NCBI GenBank assembly: GCA_007644065.1
Contig: VJWN01000005.1
Span: 1,612,001-1,676,000 of the forward strand
Direction of reading: 5' to 3'
DNA length: 64,000 nucleotides
Origin: Margaritispora aquatica
Lineage: Eukaryota > Ascomycota > Leotiomycetes > Helotiales > Discinellaceae
Position 1 is the first letter of the stretch; the number at the start of each line of letters is the position of its first letter. The position numbers were made by a program, and so were the translations under genes. The notes beneath the pieces are model-generated. The model made no database searches, had not been told where the DNA came from, and saw only the letters and a list, made by a program, of their open reading frames with translations. This document shows positions 38,204 through 48,984 of this stretch, one piece after another.

Positions 38204-39667
38204 ATGAAGTCGGCATTCGGTTCTAAGCGGAAAGCCCGCAAAATCCAAGTGGATGAGGATGATGAGGACTTGAAGAAAGAGGAAGACAAGGAGACATCGA
38301 ATAGTGGTAAGTACTGCGCGCAAACACCTAAGAATCCAGCTGATTTTCTGAAGTTAGCTGACCATTCATTTCCAGTGACGGCTAGTTCAATTGCCCCAAA
38401 ATTTGGGGGTAAACCCTTCAAGAAATCATCTTTGCGACAAAGCATCGCATTCGATGACCAAGATGGAGATAGTTCCAATGGAGAAGGGCAGGGGAACAAA
38501 CCCACCATAGGACGCTCGAACTCGCTCATGAAGAAGAAGAAACCTGCGGCATCGAGGCTTTCTTTCGGACCTGGCGAGATCATATCTGGCGACGCTGCTG
38601 AAGCACTCGAGGACGATGAAGACTTCACACCCATGAAGTCAGGATTGGGACGAAAACCTATCGGTGGTAGTGCGCTGAGGAATAGCTTGCCATATCAAGG
38701 ATTGCCATCTCGAGAGAAGGATGAGGAGGAACGACCAAGATACAGCAAAGACTATCTAAACGAGCTGAAAAGCTCGACACCTACTGCACCCAAGGATCTC
38801 CAAGCGCATGTCACCGAGGAAGAAGAAGGATTGGATGCTTCTGAACTAGAGGGTGCAATGATCGTTGATACGGACAACAACTTCAGTACCAGTGCCCCAG
38901 CTTTCATACCCAGTGAAGCTGAGATAAGAGAGAAGAAGGAGCGACGAGCACGTTTAGCACAGGAGAAAGATTTCATATCATTCAACGATACCGAAGACGA
39001 CCGTCGACATACCAACCAGATCTCACTCCTGCCACGCAAGAAAACTACGGAGACGCGATTAGTTAGGGAAGACGAGGATCTAGGCGAAGGCTTCGACGAA
39101 TTCGTAGAGGATGGCCGCATCTCACTCGGCAAGAAGCAAGAGCGAGAAGCAAAAAGAAAGCACAGGAAGCAAATGGCCGAGATGATCCACCAAGCCGAAG
39201 GCAGCGAAGATGAGGATTCAGACGACTCAGAAGCGGAGCGGAGAGCAGCGTATGAGGTAGCGCAAACGAAGGCCGGTATGGATGGGCTAAAGAAAGTCGC
39301 TAGCGAGGAGAAGGGTGCTAGCGCGCAAGTACCCGCTAAGATCACGCCGTTGCCTGCTCTGGGAGAGTGTCTTGAGCGGCTGAGGACGACAATGGGTGAG
39401 ATGGAGCGGGAACTGGCAAGCAGGCGGAAGGGGCTCGAAGAGGCGAGGAAGGAGAAGCTTGATATTCTAGCGAGGGAGACGGAGGTGCAGGAGCTGCTGA
39501 AACAGGCGGGCGAGAGGTTTGCGGCGCTGAAAGCTGATAGTACTGCTGCTGGCGTGGTGGGAGATGAGAGGAGTGGCTTCTTGCCGAATGCGGGTATGGC
39601 TGATAGAGGGTTAGAGAGTTTTGGTAACACGCCGGTTGGTAGGATGGGCGTCGAGGATGTGGGTTAG
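38204..39667 (+). CDS. Ntr2-like spliceosome disassembly factor (NTR2 domain)
   Basis: Two exons (38204-38306 and 38376-39667) give 464 residues. The start is MKSAFGSKRKARKIQVDEDDED; an upstream in-frame TTG is not needed. The segments SSIAPKFGGKPFKKSSLR, ASRLSFGPGE, YLNELKSSTPTAPKD, DFISFND and REDEDLGEGFDEFVEDGRI match the nineteen-complex-related protein 2 family. Ntr2 partners Ntr1 to recruit the helicase Prp43 for release of the excised lariat and recycling of U2/U5/U6. A long Lys/Glu-rich region and a coiled coil (about residues 360-430) follow, as in filamentous fungi. The only intron is 69 nt, a multiple of three with no in-frame stop, so a retained transcript would still be translatable. 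The gene is next to SmG. Confidence 0.88.
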   Translation: MKSAFGSKRKARKIQVDEDDEDLKKEEDKETSNSGKYCAQTPKNPADFLKLADHSFPVTASSIAPKFGGKPFKKSSLRQSIAFDDQDGDSSNGEGQGNKPTIGRSNSLMKKKKPAASRLSFGPGEIISGDAAEALEDDEDFTPMKSGLGRKPIGGSALRNSLPYQGLPSREKDEEERPRYSKDYLNELKSSTPTAPKDLQAHVTEEEEGLDASELEGAMIVDTDNNFSTSAPAFIPSEAEIREKKERRARLAQEKDFISFNDTEDDRRHTNQISLLPRKKTTETRLVREDEDLGEGFDEFVEDGRISLGKKQEREAKRKHRKQMAEMIHQAEGSEDEDSDDSEAERRAAYEVAQTKAGMDGLKKVASEEKGASAQVPAKITPLPALGECLERLRTTMGEMERELASRRKGLEEARKEKLDILARETEVQELLKQAGERFAALKADSTAAGVVGDERSGFLPNAGMADRGLESFGNTPVGRMGVEDVG

Positions 39668-40244
39668 ATGAAGAGATAGAGAGAGAGACAATTGCACATT
39701 ACCTTAGCTGTATAGTACCATGAAGGAACAAGATATTATATAAGCAAGGCTTGCACAATAATAATTCTATTGTATTTATTCCTTTCGGGGCAATGAATGA
39801 GCTGTCGATTAGTCAAGACACGGGTATAACACGGTTTTCCTTCTTGTTATGAACACTGTACCCAGACCTATCTATTTGCACACGAAATCGCCCTATTGGC
39901 TTAGCGTATTTGCAGATTTCCTTTTTTGTCCTCCAAGCACATTTACTTATTTTTGAAAAGCAGCTTACTCGACATATTGCACGAACAAATCCCAGGTAAA
40001 GTTTACATCATTTAGACGGTAAGTTTGCAATGTACAATATCCGAGGTATAAGGTATCTTTATTTCCCCCAAAGCTGCTCATGGCAACGGCGGCAACGGTA
40101 ACGGGAATCATGCCTACTAAACTCCAGCTCTCAAAGCCGAACTCCTTTCCAAAATAGCCACCCGGAAGAAGAAGATAAAACACACTATTTTATCAATACA
40201 ATGATTCTTGATCGCATCGGTTCAGGTGCAGATTCAGGTTCAGT
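39668..40244. other. Convergent 3' intergenic region
   Basis: Spacer between the Ntr2-like gene and the secreted-protein gene. No gene supported; an ORF at 39965-40183 minus overlaps the probable 3' UTRs. Confidence 0.5.
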
Positions 40245-41606
40245 TCAGTTCCACCCCATTATCCTGGACCGCTTCTTCAGGCTGCGTTTCGTGGGCGCTA
40301 TGATGGCGGAGGCTGGTAATGCTGCTTTGTGTTAGCCTTCATCGTCTACAAATCCAGTCATTCGCAATTTGTCTCCAAGCTCCTTCCTTTCCCTTCCGCT
40401 CATTCCACATTGCATCAAAATTCACGGAAGAAGTAGAGATTTGCACTTACTCTGTCCCACAGCCTTCGCTTCTCCCACCAGAATGATATACTGCCCATCC
40501 AACTGATCCAAACCAGGCACAATGATCCTATCCTCAGGCAGTTCGTGCACAACTTGGATGGCTTGGTTCAGCGGGCGGAACTGGCCTGATGTAGCGTTCA
40601 ATGCACGTTTGGCAACTGTAAGCATTGTTGAAGGCGAGGAGCCGGCTGGTTTGAGGGCTACTAGCATGTTGCGATTGACTTTGGAGATGTTAGTGTGTGA
40701 GTTAGAGATAGGATTTATGTGGTAGCTTACAAGGCACAGCCATCTGTGCATCAATCTTATTGAATGGCGCACTAGTGTTGACAATCCACATGAATGAATT
40801 CAAACTCTGCGAGTTCGCTGGCAACGTCCCCGGATTTACACCTTGCTTGATATCGACATTAAGCTGCATGTCCACACTCGTCTGTGTCGTAAAGCGCATG
40901 CCATCAATAAACTCCTGCTCCTGCACTCCTGGTCCTCCACTCATATTGAACGTCCTCGTTGCACCCTGTCCGTACTGCAAGAAGACATTACTCGTATCCT
41001 CCGTCTTCCGGCCCACGAGCATGAATTCACCGTCCAAGCTTGTCATCTTGATAATGCGTGTGTTGTTCTCAGAGATATGGACGTTGCGCGTCTGCTCGTT
41101 CACGATCCACTGCTTCTTGTCGTCGGAGAGCGTCACGACGAATGAGTTGGAGGGGTTCACACCCATGGCTTTTAACATAACTGGGTCGTGTGGGATTTCG
41201 ATCTTGGCGATTAGATCCTGTGCATTGTCGCTGGTGGTTATCACGTAGCTGTAGGCTGAGAGACCAACGAAGGGCCCTCCTGATGCGCCGGTCACGAAGG
41301 CGGGATTGAGAGGGGCGAAGTTCTGCTTTACTACGAGGGTTCGCTCTTTAGGGGAGAAGAGGTCGAGTGCGAGGCCATCTTTGAAATCTTGATCTGTTCG
41401 TTGCATCTGAGGTTGTCAGTCGCTGAGGCAGCAGCACGCAAATAGACACATACATCGCCTAAGATTTTGATCTCGTCTCCGAAACTTGGGAGCGGCGGCT
41501 CTGTCGCTGGTACCGAAGTGTTTTGAGCGACCACAGAAACATTATTGAAAATCTGAAGGTATAAGAGAGTGATGAGTGCACCAGGCAATCGAGAAGAGAA
41601 AGCCAT
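40245..41606 (-). CDS. Secreted glycoprotein of unknown function
   Basis: Four exons (41454-41606, 40731-41406, 40451-40678, about 40245-40321) give about 377 residues. The N-terminus MAFSSRLPGALITLLYLQIF is a signal peptide with probable cleavage near residue 27 (VVAQ|N). About six N-glycosylation sequons follow (NVS, NTS, NNT, NMS, NTS, NAT), agreeing with secretion. Distinctive segments are DLFSPKERTLVVKQNF, NPAFVTGASGGPFVGLSAYSY and KMTSLDGEFMLVGRK. The protein looks mostly beta-rich and I recall no named family; homologues in other filamentous ascomycetes are plausible. The last exon (ending KRSRIMGWN) is the least certain, with a tandem acceptor CAAAG|CAG|CA that would add or drop one alanine. 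No GPI-type C-terminus is visible. Confidence 0.82.
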
Positions 41607-42354
41607 GCCTGTGGCTATTGCTACTGCAAAATGCACTAACGAGAAGAGAATGAATTAAGAATGCAGAGAAATAAAGATGAAGAACCACGATCCAGCACAG
41701 CTCGTGAATGGTACCGCACCCACAATTCTCCCCAGTGTCTAAGGATATATAGAAAGTAGAGTTTGCTCGCCGCACAGCTCGCGACAACGCCGTTTTCAAG
41801 CCAAGCTTCAGAAGTGAACACACAAGCAATTGAAGCAACTTCACCTCCGGACTCTCGCACCAATGCGTACACGGGACGACGTCTGACGGTGGGCCAAGAT
41901 TCCAATCACATCTGAACTCGATGTCGTCCTCCTGCCAAGGGCTCGTTTTGGTATCAGGAAACGAACTTGAAACATTTTGGACGCAACCCGCTCGGACGGG
42001 CGTAAGTGCTTCCGGCATCGTGGTGACATTCTTATAGATGACCACTTGGTCGCTCTTCTTATGTCTTTAAAGAAGAGGATGTCACTTGGTTCAAAATAGA
42101 ATTTGGAGAAGGAAAACGATTGGAAAGGTTGTTTTGCTCTGTTTGAACTCATGGGCGACATCCGAGTATGAAGATGGGGGATCTGAGATGATCAAAATGG
42201 AGAGGGTAATGCTGAGCTCAGCTATGAACATCGGCAGTTATCAGATTCCCAGGAAGAACTACTCCGTTCGGGATGACTTGCTGCATATGGAAGATTATAT
42301 GGCATGCATGAGGAACTCATCTTTTTTTTCCGCGCGGCGATGTGACCTGAGATC

Positions 42355-42394
42355 CCAATATGTCCCAATATGTCCAGATATGTCCGAATATGTG
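42355..42394. repeat. Four 10-bp tandem copies, CCAATATGTC type
   Basis: Four head-to-tail units: CCAATATGTC, CCAATATGTC, CAGATATGTC, CGAATATGTG. The first two are identical; the others differ by two to three bases. The 10-bp period is close to one helical turn, so equivalent bases face the same side. It is about 240 bp upstream of the LYS1 start and 750 bp upstream of the secreted-protein start. Confidence 0.85.
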
Positions 42395-42481
42395 ATGAGT
42401 TGGTTCATGGGTCCTGGAAAAATAATCTTCAAAGTTCAGATCCTCACAAGGTAAGGCACAAATAAGGAGGGGGGCTTTAGT

Positions 42482-42488
42482 TGAGTCA
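42482..42488. promoter_or_regulatory. Gcn4/CPC1-type site upstream of LYS1
   Basis: TGAGTCA (reverse complement TGACTCA) is the exact bZIP core bound by Gcn4/CPC1/CpcA, which induce amino-acid biosynthetic genes on starvation. It lies 146 bp before the LYS1 start codon, a typical promoter distance. The site is seen; function is inferred from the family and location. Confidence 0.6.
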
Positions 42489-42634
42489 CCGCCCTTCCCC
42501 ACCGCCCGGCAGAAATATATACGTACCAGCTGCAGTCACCAAAAAGCAACCCCTCCAACCCCCCCCCAAGCCACCGCTCCTACAAATTTTCTGTAGATTG
42601 CCAATCTCCAAAGCTCAACAGCAACAGCAACATC

Positions 42635-43848
<1,214 letters not shown>

Positions 43849-44244
43849 AAGTTTTGCTTGATCTTGAATTCTCAATAGATAGATAAGCGTGGCTAAGCGA
43901 ACGGTCCACAGAGGAACCAACCACAAAAAAAATGAAATGAATGACCAAATTATAACAAACTCTTCTACTTCTCTAACATACAAAGTAGTTTGTGAAGGCG
44001 CCCAGTACTTCTGTCTTACTGGATCTTTTTCTAAGTCTTGTCTTTCCTATTGTTCTTAAGTATACCTAACCTCCTAACCTTACTCACCTACACACCTGTC
44101 TCGTCAACCGCCCCCCCTCCAAAAGTACACCGGCTTAGCCATAACCCAAAAAAAACCTTAGCCGAGAAAAATCCATCGTCTAACCCCAAAACTCGCCAAA
44201 AGGTGACCGAAGCGACAAAAACATCACTTATTACACATCACAAT
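43849..44244. other. Intergenic, LYS1 3' end to tRNA-Ala
   Basis: No protein-coding gene is supported. Contains the LYS1 3' UTR and, at 44217-44221, the probable Pol III terminator of the tRNA gene. Confidence 0.5.
44217..44221 (-). terminator. Pol III T-run terminator of tRNA-Ala
   Basis: On the transcribed (minus) strand a TTTTT run lies 23 nt beyond the tRNA 3' end, fitting an RNA polymerase III stop. Confidence 0.75.
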
Positions 44245-44350
44245 TGGAGTATGCAGGGATTGAACTTGCGACCTTCCCTATATTCCAGGCCACGTACATG
44301 CGAGCACGTAGCCTTGCGAAAGGGACGCGCTACCACTGCGCCAACACCCC
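44245..44350 (-). tRNA. tRNA-Ala(CGC) with intron
   Basis: The 106-nt gene folds as a 72-nt tRNA plus a 34-nt intron. The acceptor stem GGGGTGT pairs with ATACTCC and includes the G3:U70 wobble, the identity element for alanine. The D-arm is GCGC-AGTGGTA-GCGC, overlapping A-box TGGCGCAGTGG. The anticodon stem TCCCT/AGGGA frames the loop TTCGCA-T, anticodon CGC. The intron follows position 37, the standard place for nuclear tRNA introns, and starts AGGCTACGTG. The T-arm is GCAAG-TTCAATC-CCTGC with one A:C mismatch. The 3' discriminator is A; CCA is not encoded. The anticodon and G3:U70 agree independently. Confidence 0.9.
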
Positions 44351-45322
44351 TTTGTTTTGTGTTTCCTTTCATGATGATTGGTTGTTGAAAATGAAGCCGT
44401 GAAGTGGGTTTATGAATGTTGGGAAGTGGGAGAGGTGTTGTTTAGCCGAGAGGGGTTTAGCGAGGCTGCGTGAAAGTGGATGACAAAATAAGTAGACAAA
44501 CTTGTATTAAAAAAGACGAGGGAGGAGCTACTGAAATATGTCTATAGGTTTCATTACTGCCTATAATCACTGCAACTGTAAAACTATCGTTTCGCCGAAG
44601 ACGAATAAGATACTGCTTTGTCTTTTGCTTATCCACAATAGTAGTAGAATACTTAGCAGAAATTCCGACATCCGCTCAACTGCAGGATCTTGAATATCAT
44701 GTATAGTATAAGTACTACCTACCTATGGTTTCTTTTTCACAAGCTAATGTCTTTTGGCTTATCCTGATCGGGCTTGTTGGTATAAACTATTTTACAGTGG
44801 TTTTCATCAGGTAGTTGTCGGACTGGGAAGGCTCTTGGGCTTATGTATAATAGTACATACCGTTTAGCTAAAGTCGTGAAAAGGGCGCCTAACCTATCTT
44901 TACTAATAGATTGAATCGTATCACCTTTTGTACTCTCGTAGGATGACTGGCTAATCACTAATATCTAGGCCAGGTCTATCTCTGTGATAAACTCCATTCT
45001 ATACCCATTATTACCTCAGAATCAAACATAGCCAGGCCTCTTAGAGGCTTGTTGTAGCCTGTATATAACCTGGCGTAAAATATACAACTTTCCAGAGATG
45101 TTTTAAAGTCAAGCTTGTTTTGCATACCAGAACACAACTTAGTTCGGTAATGCTCACTTAATTCGTCTAGACAACCATTTGTCGCTAATCTACAGTTCAT
45201 TCGTCATTCGCAGCAAACCATCCAGCCAACCTATACCTTCCGTCCCATGACCAACAACCATGTACCAAACCCAAAGCAAAGAGTCGAACCTGAAAAGACA
45301 TTCATGACTCGGGTATCCTTAC
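44351..45322. other. AT-rich intergenic region with possible decayed coding sequence
   Basis: About 970 bp between the tRNA and the AlaRS stop codon. Two minus-strand open stretches, 44976-45200 and 44737-44958, follow one another and have a protein-like composition (for example GYNKPLRGLAMFDSEVIMGIEW), but neither has a recognisable domain and stops interrupt the region. It may be a relic of a transposon or gene. Confidence 0.35.
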
Positions 45323-48300
45323 TCAAAGCTTCAACTTCTCAGCAAACCATTGCTCGGCAACCTTGACGGCCTCGTCGATCTTCTCAGGATTGGTGCCTTG
45401 ACCTGTTCGTGTTGGCTCCTTGCCTCCTGATCGACCACCAACAACCTCAGAAACTGCAGCAGCCCAAGATTCAGCAGTTACACCTTTAGCAGCATGTTCC
45501 TACATTAAGTTAGCAACGGCATTCCGCAGATACAAAAATACTTACAGTTCCAACATAAACACCATGAACGACAGCTCCGTCTGCAACACTACCACCGAAA
45601 AGGTAAATTGTCTTATCCTTGGCCTTGGACTTGAAATGGTTCATTACATCCGCAATAGCACGAGCGTTAGCAGAAATAGGTAGGGAACCAATGAAGCTGG
45701 TGCTATCAGACTCCGCAAAGTACCCAGTGACGTGATCGAGAGCAGTCTTTGACTCTGCCTTCTGCTTCTTCTTCTGCTCGTCAAGAACATCCTTCTGGAT
45801 CTTGGCGAACCGATTTTTCAGCTCCTCCTTGGTAACAGCGGAGATGGTAAGCTGGCTCAACTCATTCTGTGTTGATTTCACCTCGGTCTCTTTTTCTGGT
45901 CCATACGGCATCTTTTCGATAGCAGTAATCTTCTCACCAAACTCGAGAGCAATCCGTTGAACTTCATGAGCAGCCTCGCCAGTGTATGCGATAATTCGTC
46001 GAATACCCTTGGCAATTCCACTCTCCTCGACAATAACTAGATCTTTAATCAGACCTGTGGCACTGACGTGAGTTCCTCCACAAAATTCGACACTGATATC
46101 CCTCCACTTTGGGTTGTTTGGTTCGGCAAGAAGATCTTCAACTGATACACCAACAGAAACCACACGAACTGGGTTGGGATATGTTTCTCCAAACACAGCA
46201 CGCACACCGTTGATTGCCTTTGCAACATCCAGATCAACATCCTTCGCATACACCTCGCAATTCTGCTTGATATACGCATTTGACGAGTCTTCAATCTTCT
46301 TGAGCTCAGCAGTTGTAACACCAGTCTTGTGAGAAAAGTCGAAGCGCAGTTTGTCTTGATCAACAAGCGATCCCTTCTGGTTGATATCATCACCAAGATG
46401 CTCCCTCAAAGCATGATTGAGTATGTGAGTTCCAGTATGGTTGTTTCGAATTGGTTGTCTCCGCAGCTCATCATACTCGCAGATTACCTCGTCACCAGCC
46501 TTCAAGTGACCATAGTCTAGGTAGCCGTTGTGTACAATATATCCACCAAAGGCCTGCACATCAAGCACCTTGAACTCAGCAACATCGTCAATGAGAATCT
46601 TGCCGGTATCAAAGACTTGACCACCTTGCTCAGCATAGAAATTAGTCTTGTCCAGGATGATACCAAACGACTTTCCAGAAGCAATGGTCTCTGTCGACTT
46701 CAAGAAATCCTTTCCATCATAGATAATTTGAATCTTGCCAGTACTGTCACCCTTCAGGAACTTCGCATCATCGTTTGGTCGAACAATACCAATCTTGTCC
46801 AGCTCGGCAATTTGATGTACGTCCAGCTTAGCGAATGTCAGAGCAGCCTCCTTCACAGACTTGCTAGCTTCACGAGCCTTCTCCTTTGCGATTTCGATTT
46901 CCTTGTCATCAGTCTCAAGACCTCGCTCCTCGGCCATGATCTTGGTCAAATCTTCTGGGAATCCAAAGGTATCATACAGTCGCCATACATCCGCACCGGT
47001 GAGCTTCTTGTTTTCCGACTTCATGGCAACCGCGGCATACTTCTCAAACATCTTCTCACCACGGTCAAGAGTCCTAGCGAATGCCTCTTCTTCCTCGTCG
47101 AGAATTTCCTTGACATCATCTTGCTTCTTGACGATCTCTGGGAATTGTTCGCCCATCTGCGCAATGAGAGCTGGAAGAATCTTAGAGAAGAAGCTTCCAA
47201 TCTCAGCATTGAAGTATTTGCGAGCATATCTTGATCCACGCCGTAACACACGACGAACCACATATCCACGACCTTCATTATTTGGAACACCTCCATCCGA
47301 GATAGCAAAAGTCAGGAGACGGATATGATCAGCAATTACACGATATGCAGTGTCAATACCATCCACATCGTCCTTACCGTACTTGTCGGTATACTTCCTG
47401 GCCTTGGTGACCTCTTCAATCCTCTCGAATAATGGAAGAAAGACATCGGTATCGTAGTTGGACGCCTTGTCCTGTAGAACAGACACCAAACGCTCATAAC
47501 CCATACCAGTATCAACATGCTTCGCGGGTAGAGTCTTCAGCGAGCGATCCTTCTGTCTGTCGAATTGGATGAAAACGTTGTTCCAGATTTCAAGAACGTT
47601 TGGATCATCCATGTTGACGAGATGTGCGGCATTTCGGCCACCACCAATTCTGTCATAGTGGACTTCACTACAAGGTCCACATGGTCCTTGGTCACCCATC
47701 TCCCAGAAATTATCCTTCATGTTTCCTGGTAGGATATGATCATCTGCGACTCCAACAGACTTCCATAGCTCTTTGGCCTCCAGATCCGGCTCCAGGCCAG
47801 CAGACTCGTCTCCTTCAAAGTAAGTGACATACAAACGGTCTGGATCCAGTCCATAAACTTTCGTCAGAAGCTCCCACGACATCTCGATAGCCCCTTGCTT
47901 GAAGTAATCGCCGAAAGACCAATTTCCCAGCATCTCAAAAAATGTCTGACTCATGGTCAGTTGAAGTTGCACAATGGCAGATGATCAACCTACGTGGTGA
48001 TAGCTGTCTTTTCCTACATCATCGAGATCCTAATTGGTATCAGTCAGTGCCAGTCCATGACCCCTCTCTCGTTGTTCTCACATTATGCTTTCCTCCAGCA
48101 CGGATACACTATTTCTGGTCAGCCATTGTCGCATTAAATCCAGATAATTGCAGTGATTACCTTCTGGGTATCCACAGCTCTCTTCAGTTGTGCCATGTCA
48201 TCCGTCTTTCCTACCGTCCCCAGAAAGATCGGCTTGAACTGGTTCATACCAGCATTGGTGAACAGAAGAGTCGGATCATTGTGGGGCACCACAGAGGACG

Positions 48301-48738
48301 AAGGGACTACATTGTGCGCCCGTCAGCCAGTAGATCTGTAAAAATAATACATTGAGTATGAACAAGAGCAGTTTAGAGTATTGAAACTATTCTCAAGCTT
48401 CATGCCGCAATAGCTGGCTCCGGAAACGGTGTTCTGCATCCTAACAAAAAAAGCTACCCCGCCAACATACCGACAGTATGGCCCTTTGCCTCAAAGAACT
48501 CCAAGAACGTCTTCCTCACGACCGGAGCAGTCCATTTTTCGGCCATGGTAAGTCTCGAGTTCGAGAAACTCTGCGGCGTTTTGAGATTCGAAATCGAAGT
48601 TGTGGTTATGGAGTTGTGCGCGTACTGCCGGAATCTTTGGTTTCGCGTCTGATCTAGGGTTTTGTAGAAGCTTCGGTGACTCAGTCGAGGGATGCTCAGA
48701 CTCCGACTTCCACAACAACCACGTCGCAAATCATTCAT
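45323..48738 (-). CDS. ALA1: Alanyl-tRNA synthetase, cytosolic and probable mitochondrial forms
   Basis: Six exons (48471-48738, 48161-48306, 48082-48108, 47994-48029, 45546-47945, 45323-45499). From the [12 protein letters not shown] start at 48546 the protein is 953 residues, the cytosolic length. An in-frame ATG at 48738 adds 64 residues beginning [18 protein letters not shown], rich in Arg/Ser and poor in acids, as a mitochondrial presequence should be. One fungal gene serving both compartments by alternative initiation is established for yeast ALA1. Catalytic motifs include [55 protein letters not shown] and [15 protein letters not shown]. The editing domain has the zinc-binding [12 protein letters not shown] and [12 protein letters not shown], and the C-Ala region ends [15 protein letters not shown]. 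Two micro-exons of 27 and 36 nt are notable. Confidence 0.97.
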
Positions 48739-48984
48739 TCGCCCTACTTTACCTACCCTACAGTACCACCGTCTTCCAAACACACTCAGTGATTCACTTC
48801 AAGCACCGATAGGTATCCCACGCGATAGGACAATTGTTTCCTTCTGCTGTCTTATCTGCGATCTCGGTGTCGCACGATTCTAAACTTGCAGTTCAAAGGA
48901 GAGATAAGGAGTGTGTGTTGAATTGACAAAGGAGAGGGAGTGTTTGAGGTTTCTAGGTTGGTGCGAGAGGAGGAGGGATGGAAG
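48739..48984. promoter_or_regulatory. Divergent promoter, ALA1 / conserved hypothetical
   Basis: Only 246 bp separate the upstream AlaRS ATG from the start of the divergent hypothetical gene. Transcription starts within it would decide whether the mitochondrial leader is included in the mRNA. No named site recognised. Confidence 0.45.

Larger units (their letters stand above)
41607..42634. other. Divergent intergenic region, secreted protein / LYS1
   Basis: About 1 kb with no gene. It carries a 10-bp tandem repeat (42355-42394), a general-control site (42482-42488) and a C-tract near 42565-42573 just upstream of LYS1. ORFs antisense or upstream of the secreted-protein gene look like chance. 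Confidence 0.6.

Noticed and set aside
38752..39630. 292-codon open frame antisense to the Ntr2-like gene
   Set aside because: Ser-rich mirror of a Glu/Lys/Asp-rich coding region; the sense strand carries the conserved motifs.
46530..47234. Long open frames antisense to AlaRS
   Set aside because: They lie fully inside well-conserved AlaRS exons and have no start context or domain of their own.
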